64,000 nt of DNA, from contig CM051456.1 of the NCBI GenBank assembly GCA_028274465.1, positions 105,685,348 to 105,749,347 on the forward strand, in the 5' to 3' direction. Source of the stretch: Plantago ovata. Its lineage: Eukaryota > Streptophyta > Magnoliopsida > Lamiales > Plantaginaceae. Both the position numbers and the translations under genes were made by a program. Below, piece after piece: positions 1 to 10,702 of this stretch (positions within the stretch are counted from its first letter, which is position 1; each line of letters opens with the position of its first letter). Below the pieces are notes generated by a model. That model saw only the letters and a list, made by a program, of their open reading frames with translations. It was not told the origin of the DNA and made no database searches.

Positions 1-3000
1 TATCACATCTAAGGTTGGGTAAGGGTTCTGGGCTTGGATCTGTGGGGCTGGGTGCTGAAATTGGGCTTGGATCTACGGAGTCTGGGGCCTGATATTGTTT
101 GGGTGTGAGTTTAGGTCCAAGCCGTGCCAGTTGTTTAAGCTTGGTCTTGGATTTGACAAAGGTGGTGTAAATTGGGTGGGGTTATTTGGTTCTGATCTAG
201 CAACCGTATATTCTGTGAATTTGGATCATCCTTTGAATTGGATCCACCAATTCCTGATTTGTTGGAATCCAATCCATCTGCATGGGGTTTTGATTGGATC
301 TTGATTTTTTTCCTTCTAAATGAAATTCTTCTCCGTCCTCTTTTTCTAACCTTCTGCTCTCCCAATTGAATACAACCGGTTGATGTTGTTTCTGAGTCGG
401 TATCGTCGCTTTCCACGGGTGAAAAGGTGCTCGCTGATTCCGACGCGCCTCTGTGGGTGAGTTTCTGATCGGATTTGCATGAGTGGGAAGTGGTTTGAAG
501 GTGTCAGGTGTGGTCGAATCGGACTATTTGGGTAGATCGACTGAGGTCTTATGGGCATTGGGCTCGGAAATGGTTGAGTGATGATCTGGGGGTTTTGCAT
601 GTGACGATCTTGGTTCTGTCCGTGTTGGATTTGGTCTAGGGTTTGTTGGTTGTGTCCGAATATGCTTGGACGTGGTGGATTATGTGATCTTAGGTATGTT
701 ATTGCCGATTGAAGTATGTTGTGGGGAGGTCCTGAGAATGGTGGCGGCGGAGCTGCCGGGTGAGGCGTTGGGGGTCTGCTGTAATTGGGGGCATTTGGTT
801 GGTTGAGTAAGTAAGATTGGGGGTACAGTGTGCTTATTGGTGACGGTATTTGACTGCTGTCTACACTGTGGATCGACGTCTCGTCCGGTGAGTCGTTGTT
901 CTGCATCTTCTTTTTCTCCTAAATTATCCTTGCTCTGAGTTTTTTCCTTTTTTGGTTGTTAAGTGTGTGGTTCTGGTCTCTATTTAAGTTCTCCGGTGAG
1001 TGGGTTGTTTGTTTATTATTAAAATTGTCATTAAGGGCTGTAATTTCTTGATTTAATAGTTTTTTATTAGAATCTAGACTAAGGGAAGTTGCAGGGTTGC
1101 TATAAACACTGGATTTACTGCATTGTGCGTCTGTAGGTGTAGGTATAGGTTTAAGAGAAGTAGTAGTTATAGGTTTGTGTTGGTTTTCTTATGGTTGCAT
1201 GGGGAAAAATTGTTGTGCTGCTGCCAGGTGTTTAGGGGATTGTGAAGATATCTGATTTGTCAATGAGAAGGGTAGTTGTTGTCAGCAGCATGCTTGTTCA
1301 AGTAATTCATCTCACTTAAATTCTTCTGCAGCTCTTGCTTGTTCCCAATGAAACTCAGGTTGGAGTTCATCTGCAAGTTATCCTCTACCAGATTTACATT
1401 TTTATCCTTACTAAAATATAAGGCACCTTGCTTATCTTGTATAACCCTATCTCTCTTATCTTCATTTTTACCTAACTTATCAATGCTCTTATCTTCTCTA
1501 TATCCCTTTTCGTTTCCATTATCTTTTCTTTCCTCATTTTTTTCTGTTTTTGTTTCTACTTTCTTTCTCTGATTTTGGGTAAAATCCTTATGAATAATAC
1601 TCCATGGTTGAGTCGATTGGGGATTTGAAGTTGATTCATTTCTTTGAAAGGGATTGACATTACAGAGATAATCCATATGTCCAATTCTCCCGCAGGAATG
1701 ACAAAATTCCGTTCTTAACTCATATGTGACGGACTGTCTTTTCCCTCCTAAATGTATTGCTTACATTAAAGGTTTAGATATATCCACTTCGATGCATAAT
1801 CTAGCATATTTTCCTTTGCTCAAATTAATTGTGTTAGCATCAATGTTTATTGGTCTACCAATAAGTTGTTCAATCTTGAAAAGTGTTTCAAAATCGTAGA
1901 ACTCAATTGGCAATCCCTGAAGTTGAATCCACACCACCATTTTTTCTGGTAGCCCTAAGGCAATATCAAATCCCAGGAACCATTGTTGTACTGCTAGATA
2001 GTATGTGAAAATATACCAGGGACCTCCAGTTAAAGCATTAATATAATCTTCTTCCGAGCTAACTTTTAGAATATAATAGCCCTCCCCTAGTTCTGTTGCA
2101 GTCATCTGGTTTTTAGATCTCCATATACCCTTGAGGTGTTTACTAATATCTAATATTGGTCTTGCACAACCAACCGTTCTTATTATAAGGGATTTTTGCC
2201 ATGCTTTAATGATTTTTTCCATCTCCTCTGTTCCTAATCATGGTGGTTCATCTAGGGGGTAGTCTATGGTCAATATTTGCATATTTTCCAATGTCAACTT
2301 TAATTTGTTCTAACCATGTGGGAAAAAAGGTATGAGCCTGTTTGGTGTTTAAACTATCTCTATAGGTCTGTTTTGGTGGTTGAGGTCTGTTTGATTGATT
2401 TTCAGCTTTGTCGGGAACATTGGTTTTATTTTTGTGGGGTTGTGGATTTCTGTTATTGCTATCCGGGTCTGAGTTAACTATCTTCTCTTTTCCTTGTAGG
2501 TTTTTTTGGAGAAATCATACCTGGTTCCGCTGTTGCATTTTCTTTCATGGTTTGGTCTCCAAGTCCCCCGGTGGCTCCTTCCGAACGTTTATCTGACAGC
2601 ATGGTGGTTCCTTGCTTTTTTGTTAATTTATTAAGTAAATTCTGATATTTTACTTCCATTTCCTCATCATAGTGAGACTTATTGGTACTTAAATTCACTG
2701 TTAGAGTTGAAGACACCATCGGCTCCTTCTGCGGATCAATATTGCGCTGTTCTCCATGCTTGTCTTCAGTTACCTGCAAAGTAGAGATGAGGGGAGAATT
2801 TTGTAATTCCTCCCCTGTGTTATTCATCTTATGGTTCTTAGTAATTCTTGTACATATTTTGAGTTGGCTTCTAATTTTTTGTAATTTTTCTTTCTTGCTT
2901 GCTTCAATCTGTGCCATTCGAAGCATGAAATGTAATTTTTTAAAATCCATGCTTGTAATCTAGTAGAGTAGAATGATTGAAATCAGATATTGTTGAAGGT

Positions 3001-3110
3001 AGAAGATAATCTGGACTTTGGCTATTGTGAGTTGAAGAGGGTTGGCGGCTAGAGTTAAGGTGGTTGGGAGAGTAGGGTTTTTCGGGAGTTTTTCTAGAGA
3101 GCATGTTTGC
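1..3110 (-). mobile_element. LINE-type non-LTR retrotransposon, 5' part, decayed
   Basis: The minus strand carries an ORF1 (gag-like) region typical of plant LINEs: a basic N-terminal part, a DUF4283 domain, a CCHC zinc knuckle and a long Pro/Ser/Gln-rich tail that continues to the left edge. A short pyrimidine-rich leader lies upstream of the first ATG (about 3105-2951), as in plant LINE 5' UTRs. Endonuclease and reverse transcriptase would lie beyond position 1 and are not visible. Several stops and frameshifts show that it is dead. I could not define the 5' target-site duplication because the other end is outside the window. Confidence 0.75.
135..2950 (-). pseudogene. LINE ORF1: DUF4283 plus CCHC zinc-knuckle protein, broken
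   Basis: Reading right to left, a 158-residue N-terminal piece (2950-2474) is followed by a one-base frameshift near 2475 and a further frameshift plus TGA near 2240. The DUF4283 block (2222-1764) contains the usual GPW, GLPEKMVVW-like and IQLQGLPIEFY-like motifs. It is cut by a TAA at 1763-1761. In the same frame directly after it comes a perfect zinc knuckle, C-x2-C-x4-H-x4-C, about 1700-1660. The frame continues as a low-complexity Lys/Glu/Asn then Pro-rich tail to about 135, with further in-frame stops near 1200 and 915. In LINEs this protein binds element RNA and helps form the RNP; here it is non-functional. It could alternatively be a DUF4283 host gene relic, but the leader and long tail favour LINE ORF1. 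Confidence 0.75.
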
Positions 3111-4253
3111 TCTCTTATGTTTTTTTGTTACAACTTACACGTCCTAGCTATTGTATAGTATTGTAAAGCCCAAGTCCATTCCACAACAGTAGGAGTATTG
3201 CCGTATTGGAACATGGAAGGACCAGATATTATCAAAATCAGTCCTGCCCTCTCGCCTACCGCACTAACTTTAGTTTATCAAACCACCCATACCCTTCACT
3301 TACCAACAAACGACGTAAACAGTCTGATAATCTCTTCCAAGTTCCACCCATATCCTTCACTTACCGGATAGAAATCTTGACTGTTGACTGGACACAAATG
3401 ACTGGCAAATGTGTGGTGGACAATGTTGTTCTGTGAATGGAACCATGTACCGCTGGTTTCCCTGGAGTTCGACTAACTCGATATCGTGTTCGAATCGATT
3501 TCGAACCTTTTTTCAAATAAGCCAAATATGTATATCTCTGTTCGGTTATACTCGATAAGTACATGTTATACATGACACGTCCTACCATTCTACTTCGGTC
3601 TTAATTAGTGGTCCATATTTTATGGTTGATTAGTGGTCCATATTTTATGGTTGATAAGCCTCGTGATACTAGGTTAGTTTGTCTCCATTTTTTAATCACG
3701 GACTCAAGCTCGTTCAAATCAAACGAGTCAAGGTTAATATGGCTTGAGCTCGAGCTTCAAGATTGTTTTGAGAATTTATTAGTACTCGGCTCGGTTTGAC
3801 TCCGATATACATACATTATTAGTTAGTGGACATGCATGTGTTAGTCTATTTTGGTGCAATTAAATCATTAAGTTTGCTATTTTTTTGGCGTAAATAGGAC
3901 AAGTAAAGTAGGGTTGGATGTGCATTAGTTGCATATTGTAGTCATCTCTCACGTCACTGGGATCTGGATTGTTGCAAATTTGCTTGCTAGCTGCTATATG
4001 GCCGTCCAAACCAAAATGGTATTTGTCTGCTAACTCAGAAAGGAGAGTGTGAGTGCATTATAATGTGTCACACTTTTCCGAATTTCTATATCTGTAAGTA
4101 ATCTCTATGTGCGCGTATGTAATTAATTGTTTCGTGCTCGAATTCTGTAACCTTTGGATCGATCGGTGTAGACTCACACTAATCATTATCGTACCCGATA
4201 ATTGATACATGAAGACTGATTATATATATTATTATCGTTACCGTGAGAGGTGC
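3111..4253. other. Intergenic, no gene seen
   Basis: AT-rich DNA between the LINE and the copia element. Short ORFs occur on both strands but show no domain, splice context or codon regularity. The only structure I can support is a perfect 25-bp doublet at 3604-3653. Confidence 0.6.
3604..3653. repeat. Perfect 2 x 25-bp tandem repeat
   Basis: The unit starting ATTAGTGGTCCATATT is present twice without a mismatch (3604-3628 and 3629-3653). It is too short for function to be inferred; a replication-slippage duplication is the simplest reading. Confidence 0.9.
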
Positions 4254-4258
4254 AAGGT

Positions 4259-4724
4259 TATCAAAATACAGAAGAAAACATGGAGAATTGATCTTGTATT
4301 GAAGAAGACGGCAGAAATTTGTTACAGAACATAGCGGCCTACTGGCCCTCTTTATATAGTAGCCCAAAGTTGCCCTAAACCTAATGTAAAAGTAAATTAC
4401 ATTGGGGTTTTTATTCTACTCCGTACAAGGATTAAAACGCAGCTTTTATCTCGTCGGTAAGTGATGGAATGATCGAGAAATCAGGCGGATAAGATCGAGC
4501 TCTGTAACCCTAAGGCACCTTTTGTACTATCTCAAGTTTCCCGCCTGAGCTTTTTGTTTGCTTGTTGAATCAAGTCGTCCCTCTGTAGTTCGCGCTCTGG
4601 TAGAGATAAATGCGCGCTGCTTGGTGTACAGAGCTCACTGGAACGGGTTCTTCTTTTGTCTATGTCAGGCCGGGCTAATTCTTCTGGCTTTCTCTGTTCT
4701 GTTTCTTCTTCATGTATTCCAACA
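4259..4724 (-). repeat. 3' LTR of the copia element
   Basis: Left-hand LTR (the 3' LTR in element orientation). It matches 9630-10094 nearly base for base. A TATATAAA-type promoter word lies near 4350 on the minus strand. A weak purine tract (GAGAGGGACC, minus strand) lies just outside it at about 4725-4735. Confidence 0.93.
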
Positions 4725-4854
4725 GGTCCCTCTCAAGATGGGAGTATAGATATTTGACACTCCCATCTTGTTGAACATCAAGATCAAATTTTCTCTGGAT
4801 AATGCTTTAGTGAAGACATCAGCCAGTTGGTTTTTAGTTGAAATGTATTTAACT

Positions 4855-5118
4855 TGTAACGCCCCAGAATTCAGAGGTTTAAAAGGGTTGAGAACGCTAC
4901 TCATACCAACAAGGTGCACCTTTCTTTTCGGGAATCCACCTAGAAGTAACTCTAGAGCAATTCTAGGATGAGTGACCCACTGGGAAGTTCCTGGTGCGCG
5001 CACGAGTGAGGATAAAATGCGCAGGATTAGAACATGTGTTGGTCTGCGGGGCCAGTATCACCCCCGGAGAGCGCCCATGAGTAACCTTGCTGGCCCGTTA
5101 GTGGGTCGTGTCGTTACA
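4855..5118 (+). mobile_element. Cassandra-type (TRIM) solo LTR carrying 5S-rRNA-like sequence
   Basis: A 264-bp insertion begins TGTAAC and ends GTTACA. It is flanked by a perfect 5-bp TSD, TAACT (4850-4854 and 5119-5123). It interrupts the 3' part of copia pol, between the RNase H domain and the C-terminal tail. Inside is a segment clearly related to plant 5S rRNA (4891-5003). An LTR with TG...CA ends and an internal 5S-like region is the diagnostic layout of Cassandra terminal-repeat retrotransposons in miniature. No internal domain or second LTR is present, so this is a solo LTR left by recombination. The orientation is opposite to its copia host. Confidence 0.9.
4891..5003 (+). other. 5S-rRNA-like segment inside the Cassandra LTR
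   Basis: The stretch contains CTAGGATGAGTGACC and then CTGGGAAGT, matching the box C region of 5S rRNA (GGATGGGTGACC...CTGGGAAGT) with one or two changes. Further upstream CATACCA and GCACC match the 5S 5' half. The box A portion is poorly conserved. It is not a tandem 5S gene and lacks the usual T-run terminator directly after it, so I call it a 5S-derived LTR domain rather than an rRNA gene. Confidence 0.88.
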
Positions 5119-5123
5119 TAACT

Positions 5124-8100
5124 GTTACTATACCTTTTTCGACTTGTTATCTAATGAAATGTCCAATCAATCTCTATATGTTTTGTTCTCTCGTGGAACA
5201 CTGGATTCTTAGTTAAATCAATTGCTGATTGATTATCACAAAGAATCACATCTGGCTTGTCAATATGGATTTTGAAATCCTTAAATAATCTTAAGGGCCA
5301 AATCACTTCGCAACAAGCATAAGATACAACTCTGTATTCTGCTTCTGCGGTAGATTTGCTTAATACTTGTTGTTTCTTGGATTTCCAACTCACTAAGGAG
5401 TCTCCAAACAATATGCAGTAACCTGAAGTAGACTTACTTGTAAATGTGCAACCACCAAAATCTGAATCACTATATGCTAGGAGTTCTTGATTTGGTTTGG
5501 AATTGAAAAACAATCAATTTCCATATTGTTTTTGAGATATCTCACAACTCTGAGTAATGATGTCATATGATGTATTGTTGGCTTTTCCATAAACTGACTC
5601 ATGATCCCTACTGCATATGAGATGTCAGGTCTTGTGATAGTTAGATAGATTAGTTTTCCAATCAATCTTCTGTATCTCAATGGTTGTTTCAATAAGATCA
5701 GTGGTGAATCCTTCTCATCATCAAATGGCTTCATTTTACGGTTTTGTTCAATAGGGTTTACTGCAGGTCTGCAACCAAGCAATCTTGTTTGCTCTAAAAT
5801 CTCTAGAGCATATTTTCTCTGTGAAAGGTGTATTCCCTTGTCACTTCTAGCAATCTTCAGTCCAAGAAAATATTTGAGTTTTCAAGATTTCTTATCTTGA
5901 ATCTATTCTGGAGTTGTAGCTTTATTTTGTCAATCTCGTTTCCTCCAATGAGAATGTCATCAACATACACAAGAATAACTACAATGAATTCTGGAACAGC
6001 TTTAACAAATAGAGTGTATTCATTCTTGGACTGTATGAATCTATTTTCAATGAGAAAACCAGTCAATTTGTGATTCCATTGCCTTGATGCTTGTTTTAAC
6101 TCATAGAGGGATTTCTGTAATTTACACACCATTTTGATGCCATTCTTCTCCCCCATGAACTGAAAGCCCCGGAGGGACTTCCATGTATATACATTCATCA
6201 AGATCACCATTTAGGAATGCGTTATGTACATCCAATTGTTCAATGAACCAATTTTGCTTAGCTGTTATAGCCAAAAAGACTTTAATTGTTGTCAAGTTTG
6301 CTACTGGATTGAAAGTTTTAGTATAGTCCATTCCATATTGCTGAGTAAATCCTTTGGCTACTAGTCTGGCCTTATACTTGTCAATATGACCTTGTGAATC
6401 CAATTTCACTTTAAACACATACCTGCAGCCAACAGGTTTTACTCCTTCTGGTAATGGAACTAATGTCCAAGTTTTATTCTCTTTAAGAGCTTTCAGTTCT
6501 GCTGTAATGGCATATCTTCATTCTTTATATTGAATTGCTTCTCCATATGAAGTGGGTTCCTCTACCATTGACATGTTCATTGTATATACTATGTGTGTTT
6601 CAGAGAGTTTTTCATAGCCAATGTAATTACACAGTGGATAAATAGTGCTTTGTTTTTCTATATCGTGTGACCTGGGAACACTATAATGTTCATATACTTT
6701 CATTTTCTTTGGAGACATTATTTCTCTTGTTGTTCTTCTCAAGACAGGTTGTTGTGCCTCCTGATTCTGTTGTTGTTCATTTGAATCAACTACTTGTTCA
6801 TTTTCTTGTCCAAAACTTTCTTGACTGTCTGGTGAGTCTTGAAACATATTAATAGTTTCTTCTTCTGATATTTCTTCATTTTCTGTCAAATCATGTTCTT
6901 GACTTGGCAACTCATGACCCAAGTTGTGTTCTTGATTTAGCAAATCATTACTGTTCTCTTGTTCTCTATTTTCTTGTTCAGTAACTTGTGTTCTCTGAGC
7001 ATAATCATTTTCATTGTTTGAAATGAACTCTCCTGGTGAGAAAACTATGAACTCCTCATTTGTGAGCTCATCTTCTCTATATGGAAAATTGATTCTGCAA
7101 ATAACACATCTCTAGAGACAAAGAATTGTCTCTTCTCTAGATCAAAACATTTGTATCCTTTTACATATGCTGGGTATCCCATGAAAATCGATCTTCTTGA
7201 TCTGGAGTCAAATTTTGACCTTTGAACTGGCAAAGTAGATGCATAGCAGATACATCCAAACACTTTCAAGTGTTTATATTCTGGTCTACAATTGTGTAAC
7301 TTCTCATATGGTGACTTGTTGTCTAATAGAGGTGTTGGTATCCTATTTATAAGATACACTGCTGTCATGATACTTTCTCCCCAGAACTTTAGGGGTAGCT
7401 TTGCTTGAAATAACAATGCTCTATCAACATTTAAAATGTGCTGATGTTTCCTTTCAACAATTGAATGTTGCTGAGGTGTGTAAGGGCATGACTTTTGATG
7501 TATGATCCCTTTTCTTGTCAAGTAACTTGACATATTAAATTTTTTGCCATTGTCTGTCCTCATTGTTTTGACAGTGGCATTGTATTGATTTTCAATCAAA
7601 GCAATGAAATTTTGTACTGCATTTGCAGTTTATTACTTGAGTTTCAACAATTTCACCCAAGTAGTTATACTGAAATCATCAACTGTTGTAAGAAAATAAG
7701 AATGACCATGAATGCTTTTAACTGAATATGGTCCCCAAATATCACAATGAATCAACTCAAATGGAAATAAAGTAGTTGCATTGCTAGAGGAGAAACTTTT
7801 CCTATTTTGTTTTGCCTCATGGCAAATATTACAATGATCAACATTAGTGTTCTTAATTTCTGCAAATTGATTATCTAAAACTGCTAATCTACTAGATGAA
7901 AGGTGTCCTAGTCTATAGTTCCACAAGTGACTTGTGACATGAGCTGAACCTTCATCTTTAAAACTGGCATTAAATGCCTTCTTCTTATTTGAAACCTCTG
8001 CTGCATCTCCTGCAAACTTGAATTGATTGAGACCATTCTTTTTCTTAATCTTGACCCAATGGGTGTCCTGCTCAGTAATCACACAACTTTGTTTAGTAAA

Positions 8101-9541
8101 AATGACAGAGAGGTTGTTATCTGTAACCATTCTACTCACAGATATAAGATTGAGTTTAAAGCTAGGCACACATAAGACATTCTTAAACATCAAATCATTG
8201 TTAACTCTAATGTCACATGTGTGTGAAATTCTTTCTATGAGTGTGGTTGGCAATTGTACTATGGAAGAAACTTTCTTCACATTATCAGTGAAATACCTTG
8301 GTGAGCAAATAATATGGTGTGAAGCACCTGAATCTAACAGCCAAGGTTCAATAGTAAAGTTAGATAATATACCTTCTATGCAGTTGGTAGTTGGAATATG
8401 AGAGGATGAACTTGGTTTATCTGACTGACTTGGCTTGTCTTGTTGTTGCTTGTCAGCCATAGCTAGCAACTTCTGGAGCTGTGTGACCTGCTCAGCAGTG
8501 AGAGTGTTGGACTGGTCTGCTTCCATCATCCCTGCAAATTTACCTCCACCACTGGAGTTACCACTAGAGTTGCTTCCTCCTCTTGATTGGAAATAACCAC
8601 CACGGCCTCTGAAACCTCTTCCACCTCCGGTACCAAACCTTCCTCTTCTAGGGATCTTGTAGCTCTCAGGATAGCCAATAACCTTATAATAGTTCTCATA
8701 AGTATGATTGTTCATCTTACAGTTAGGACAATACATGTCCCCCTTCTTCTCCTTTCTCTTATAACCAACATTCATTGCCATGGTGTCTGGTTCAGTTCAG
8801 TTTCTTGGTTAGAAGACCTTGTCAGCTTCTGACTTTCTTCTTGAATAACCAGAGAGAAGGCTTCATCCAAAGTGACAGGTGTCTTTTTCATAATGATTTG
8901 ACATATGATGGGTTCATAGGTGTCATTGAGCCCCATGAGAAACTTGAAAACTCTCTTCCTTTCCTGCAACTCTTTTAGCTGCTCAGACAACTTACACTTG
9001 CATTCTTTACAGCTGCATGTAGGAGTGGACTCCTGATCTCTGAGCTCATCCCAATAACCATATAGCTTGGTGAAGTAGTCAGCAGCATTCATGCCTCCTT
9101 GCTTGAGAAAGTTCACCTTTTGCTCAAGAGTGAAGATTCTGACTTGGTTGGGCTTTGCATACCTCACTTTGAGCTTCTCCCAAGCCTCAACAGCAGTGGA
9201 TGAATAGAGAATAGTGCTTCTGATGTCATTGGATACAGAGTGAATCATCCAAGACAGTATGAGAGTGTTGCACTTAACCCAAAAACTCTTGTCTGGATCA
9301 TCATCAGCAGGACACTTCAGTGTTCCATCAACAAACACTTTCTTGTTTCTTATGGTCAATTTCATCATGAAAGCCGAGACCAAGTATGATAGTTTGTGCA
9401 TGTAAGTGTAAGAGAAATAGCACCGGAGGTGGCGCTATCAGAATGATGAAGAAAGTAGTGACTGAGAGAATTTTCAGTGTTTGAAAGTGGAGGAGGAATT
9501 ATGTCGGAACCGGAACCACTACCAGTGTCAGTGTCTGGCAT
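5124..9541 (-). pseudogene. Copia gag-pol polyprotein, broken
   Basis: Gag starts at 9541 and shifts frame near 9390. Its nucleic-acid-binding motif at about 8730 is degenerate: the last Cys of CCHC is Tyr. The aspartic protease motif LLDSGASHHI follows at about 8310. Next come the gag-preintegrase region and integrase, with D in HCDIWGPY, D in MRTDNGK and E in IVERKHQ; two adjacent stops separate the first D from the rest near 7631. The reverse transcriptase shows AFLNGDLDE and the catalytic YVDD at about 5950. RNase H follows with YSDSDFGG, STAEAEY and CDNQSA. Other lesions are a frameshift near 7070, a TGA near 6520, and frameshifts near 6165, 5875 and 5515. The last coding piece of pol lies beyond the nested solo LTR (4854-4740). 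The family copies itself through an RNA intermediate; this copy cannot make its own proteins. Confidence 0.9.
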
Positions 9542-9613
9542 GATGAATCAATGAAACAGTGAAAGGAAAGAAAGATTTGGATGAATGAAAAGAAAAAAGG
9601 AAAGATTCACAGC

Positions 9614-9629
9614 CTGGCTCGTGATACCA
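9614..9629 (-). promoter_or_regulatory. Primer-binding site, initiator Met-tRNA type
   Basis: Immediately inside the 5' LTR the minus strand reads TGGTATCACGAGCC, the plant copia primer-binding consensus complementary to the initiator-tRNA 3' end, with one extra C. Confidence 0.8.
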
Positions 9630-10094
9630 TATCAAAATACAGAAGAAAACATGGAGAATTGATCTTGTATTGAAGAAGATGGTGGAAATTTGTTACAGAC
9701 CAGAGCGGCCTATTGGCCCTCTTTTATAGTAGCCCAAAGTTTCCCTAAACCTAATGTAAAAATAAATTACATTGGGGTTTTTATTCTACTCCGTACAAGG
9801 ATTAAAACGCAGTTTTTATGTCGTCGGTAAGTGATGGAATGATCGAGAAATCAGGCGGATAAGATCGAGCTCTATAACCCTAATGTACCTTTTGTACTAT
9901 CTCAAGTTTCCCGCCTGAGCTTTTTGTTTGCTTGTTGAATCAAGTCGTCCCTCTGTAGTTCGCGCTCTGGTAGAGATGAATGCGCGCTGCTTGGTGTACG
10001 AAGCTCACTGGAACGGGTTCTTCTTTTGTCTATACCAGGTCGGGCTAATTCTTCTGGCTTTCTCTGTTCTGTTTCTTCTTCATGTATTCCAACA
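9630..10094 (-). repeat. 5' LTR of the copia element
   Basis: Right-hand LTR (the 5' LTR in element orientation). It ends directly at the primer-binding site. Its TATA region near 9715 has lost one TA dinucleotide compared with the other LTR. Confidence 0.93.
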
Positions 10095-10370
10095 ACGGTT
10101 CATTGACGAAAACATAATATGGTTTCGTTTTTCTCTTTCTTTTTTAGACAATAAATATAAGATTGTTTATGTGTGGATGTAGGAGTAATTCAATAATTGT
10201 AATATTTAATTACAGTTTAAAAAAATCATTATTATATTGAGAGGCGGAGTTTTACTTGTCTTACCTCCTTTAATAAACTCAGTGGCGGAGTACTACTCTA
10301 GCACACACTAAGACCTGCTGCATCAGCTGGTTTAGCAGAGGCGTTTTGGAAAAAGTGGACGTGGAGTCCA

Positions 10371-10372
<2 letters not shown>

Positions 10373-10449
<77 letters not shown>

Positions 10450-10475
10450 TTATTTATTTATTTATTTATTTATAT
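10373..10475. repeat. (TA)n then (TTTA)n microsatellite
   Basis: About 36 TA dinucleotides (10373-10445) pass directly into about seven TTTA units. The array sits between the left Harbinger end and the ORF1 promoter. It creates a spurious Ile-Tyr ORF that is not a gene. Confidence 0.97.
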
Positions 10476-10572
10476 TATTACTTTTTCCATTTAAATTTCA
10501 AACGGTCATAACTTTTAAAATAAAAATGCTAAAAATAAATAAAAATTACCAACGGATAGAACTTTTCGAGAT

Positions 10573-10582
10573 CTATAAATAG
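10573..10582 (+). promoter_or_regulatory. TATA box of Harbinger ORF1
   Basis: CTATAAATAG lies 121 bp upstream of the ORF1 ATG at 10703, a normal distance for a plant core promoter with a short leader. Confidence 0.6.
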
Positions 10583-10702
10583 ACACCACTCTTGGATATG
10601 TTTGCTCACACCTTCTCCAACTCATTTTTCCCTTCTTAATTAAAATCAAAACACTCTCAACACTCCAAAATCCTTTCCATTCCATTTTTCTCATCCACCA
10701 AA

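Larger units (their letters stand above)
4259..10094 (-). mobile_element. Ty1/copia LTR retrotransposon, full length, decayed
   Basis: Two direct LTRs of about 465 bp (4259-4724 and 9630-10094) enclose gag, protease, integrase, reverse transcriptase and RNase H in copia order on the minus strand. By eye the LTRs differ at about 20 positions (roughly 95% identical), so the insertion is not recent. Flanks AAGGT (4254-4258) and ACGGT (10095-10099) look like a 5-bp target duplication with one substitution. The LTRs begin TGTTGG in element orientation but end in TA rather than CA, with several C-to-T-type changes in the terminal inverted repeat. A 264-bp solo LTR plus its TSD is inserted near the 3' end of pol. 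Numerous frameshifts and stops make it non-autonomous. Confidence 0.93.

Noticed and set aside
3457..3600. Possible LTR or SINE near 3.5 kb
   Set aside because: Some phrases resemble plant repeat termini, but I found no matching partner, TSD or pol III boxes.
4891..5003. A functional 5S rRNA gene
   Set aside because: Box A is poorly conserved, there is no terminator T-run at the expected place, and it sits within a TG...CA element with its own TSD. A 5S-derived LTR domain explains it better.
10346..10582. 78-codon frame rich in Ile-Tyr
   Set aside because: It is a translation of the (TA)n/(TTTA)n microsatellite, not a gene.
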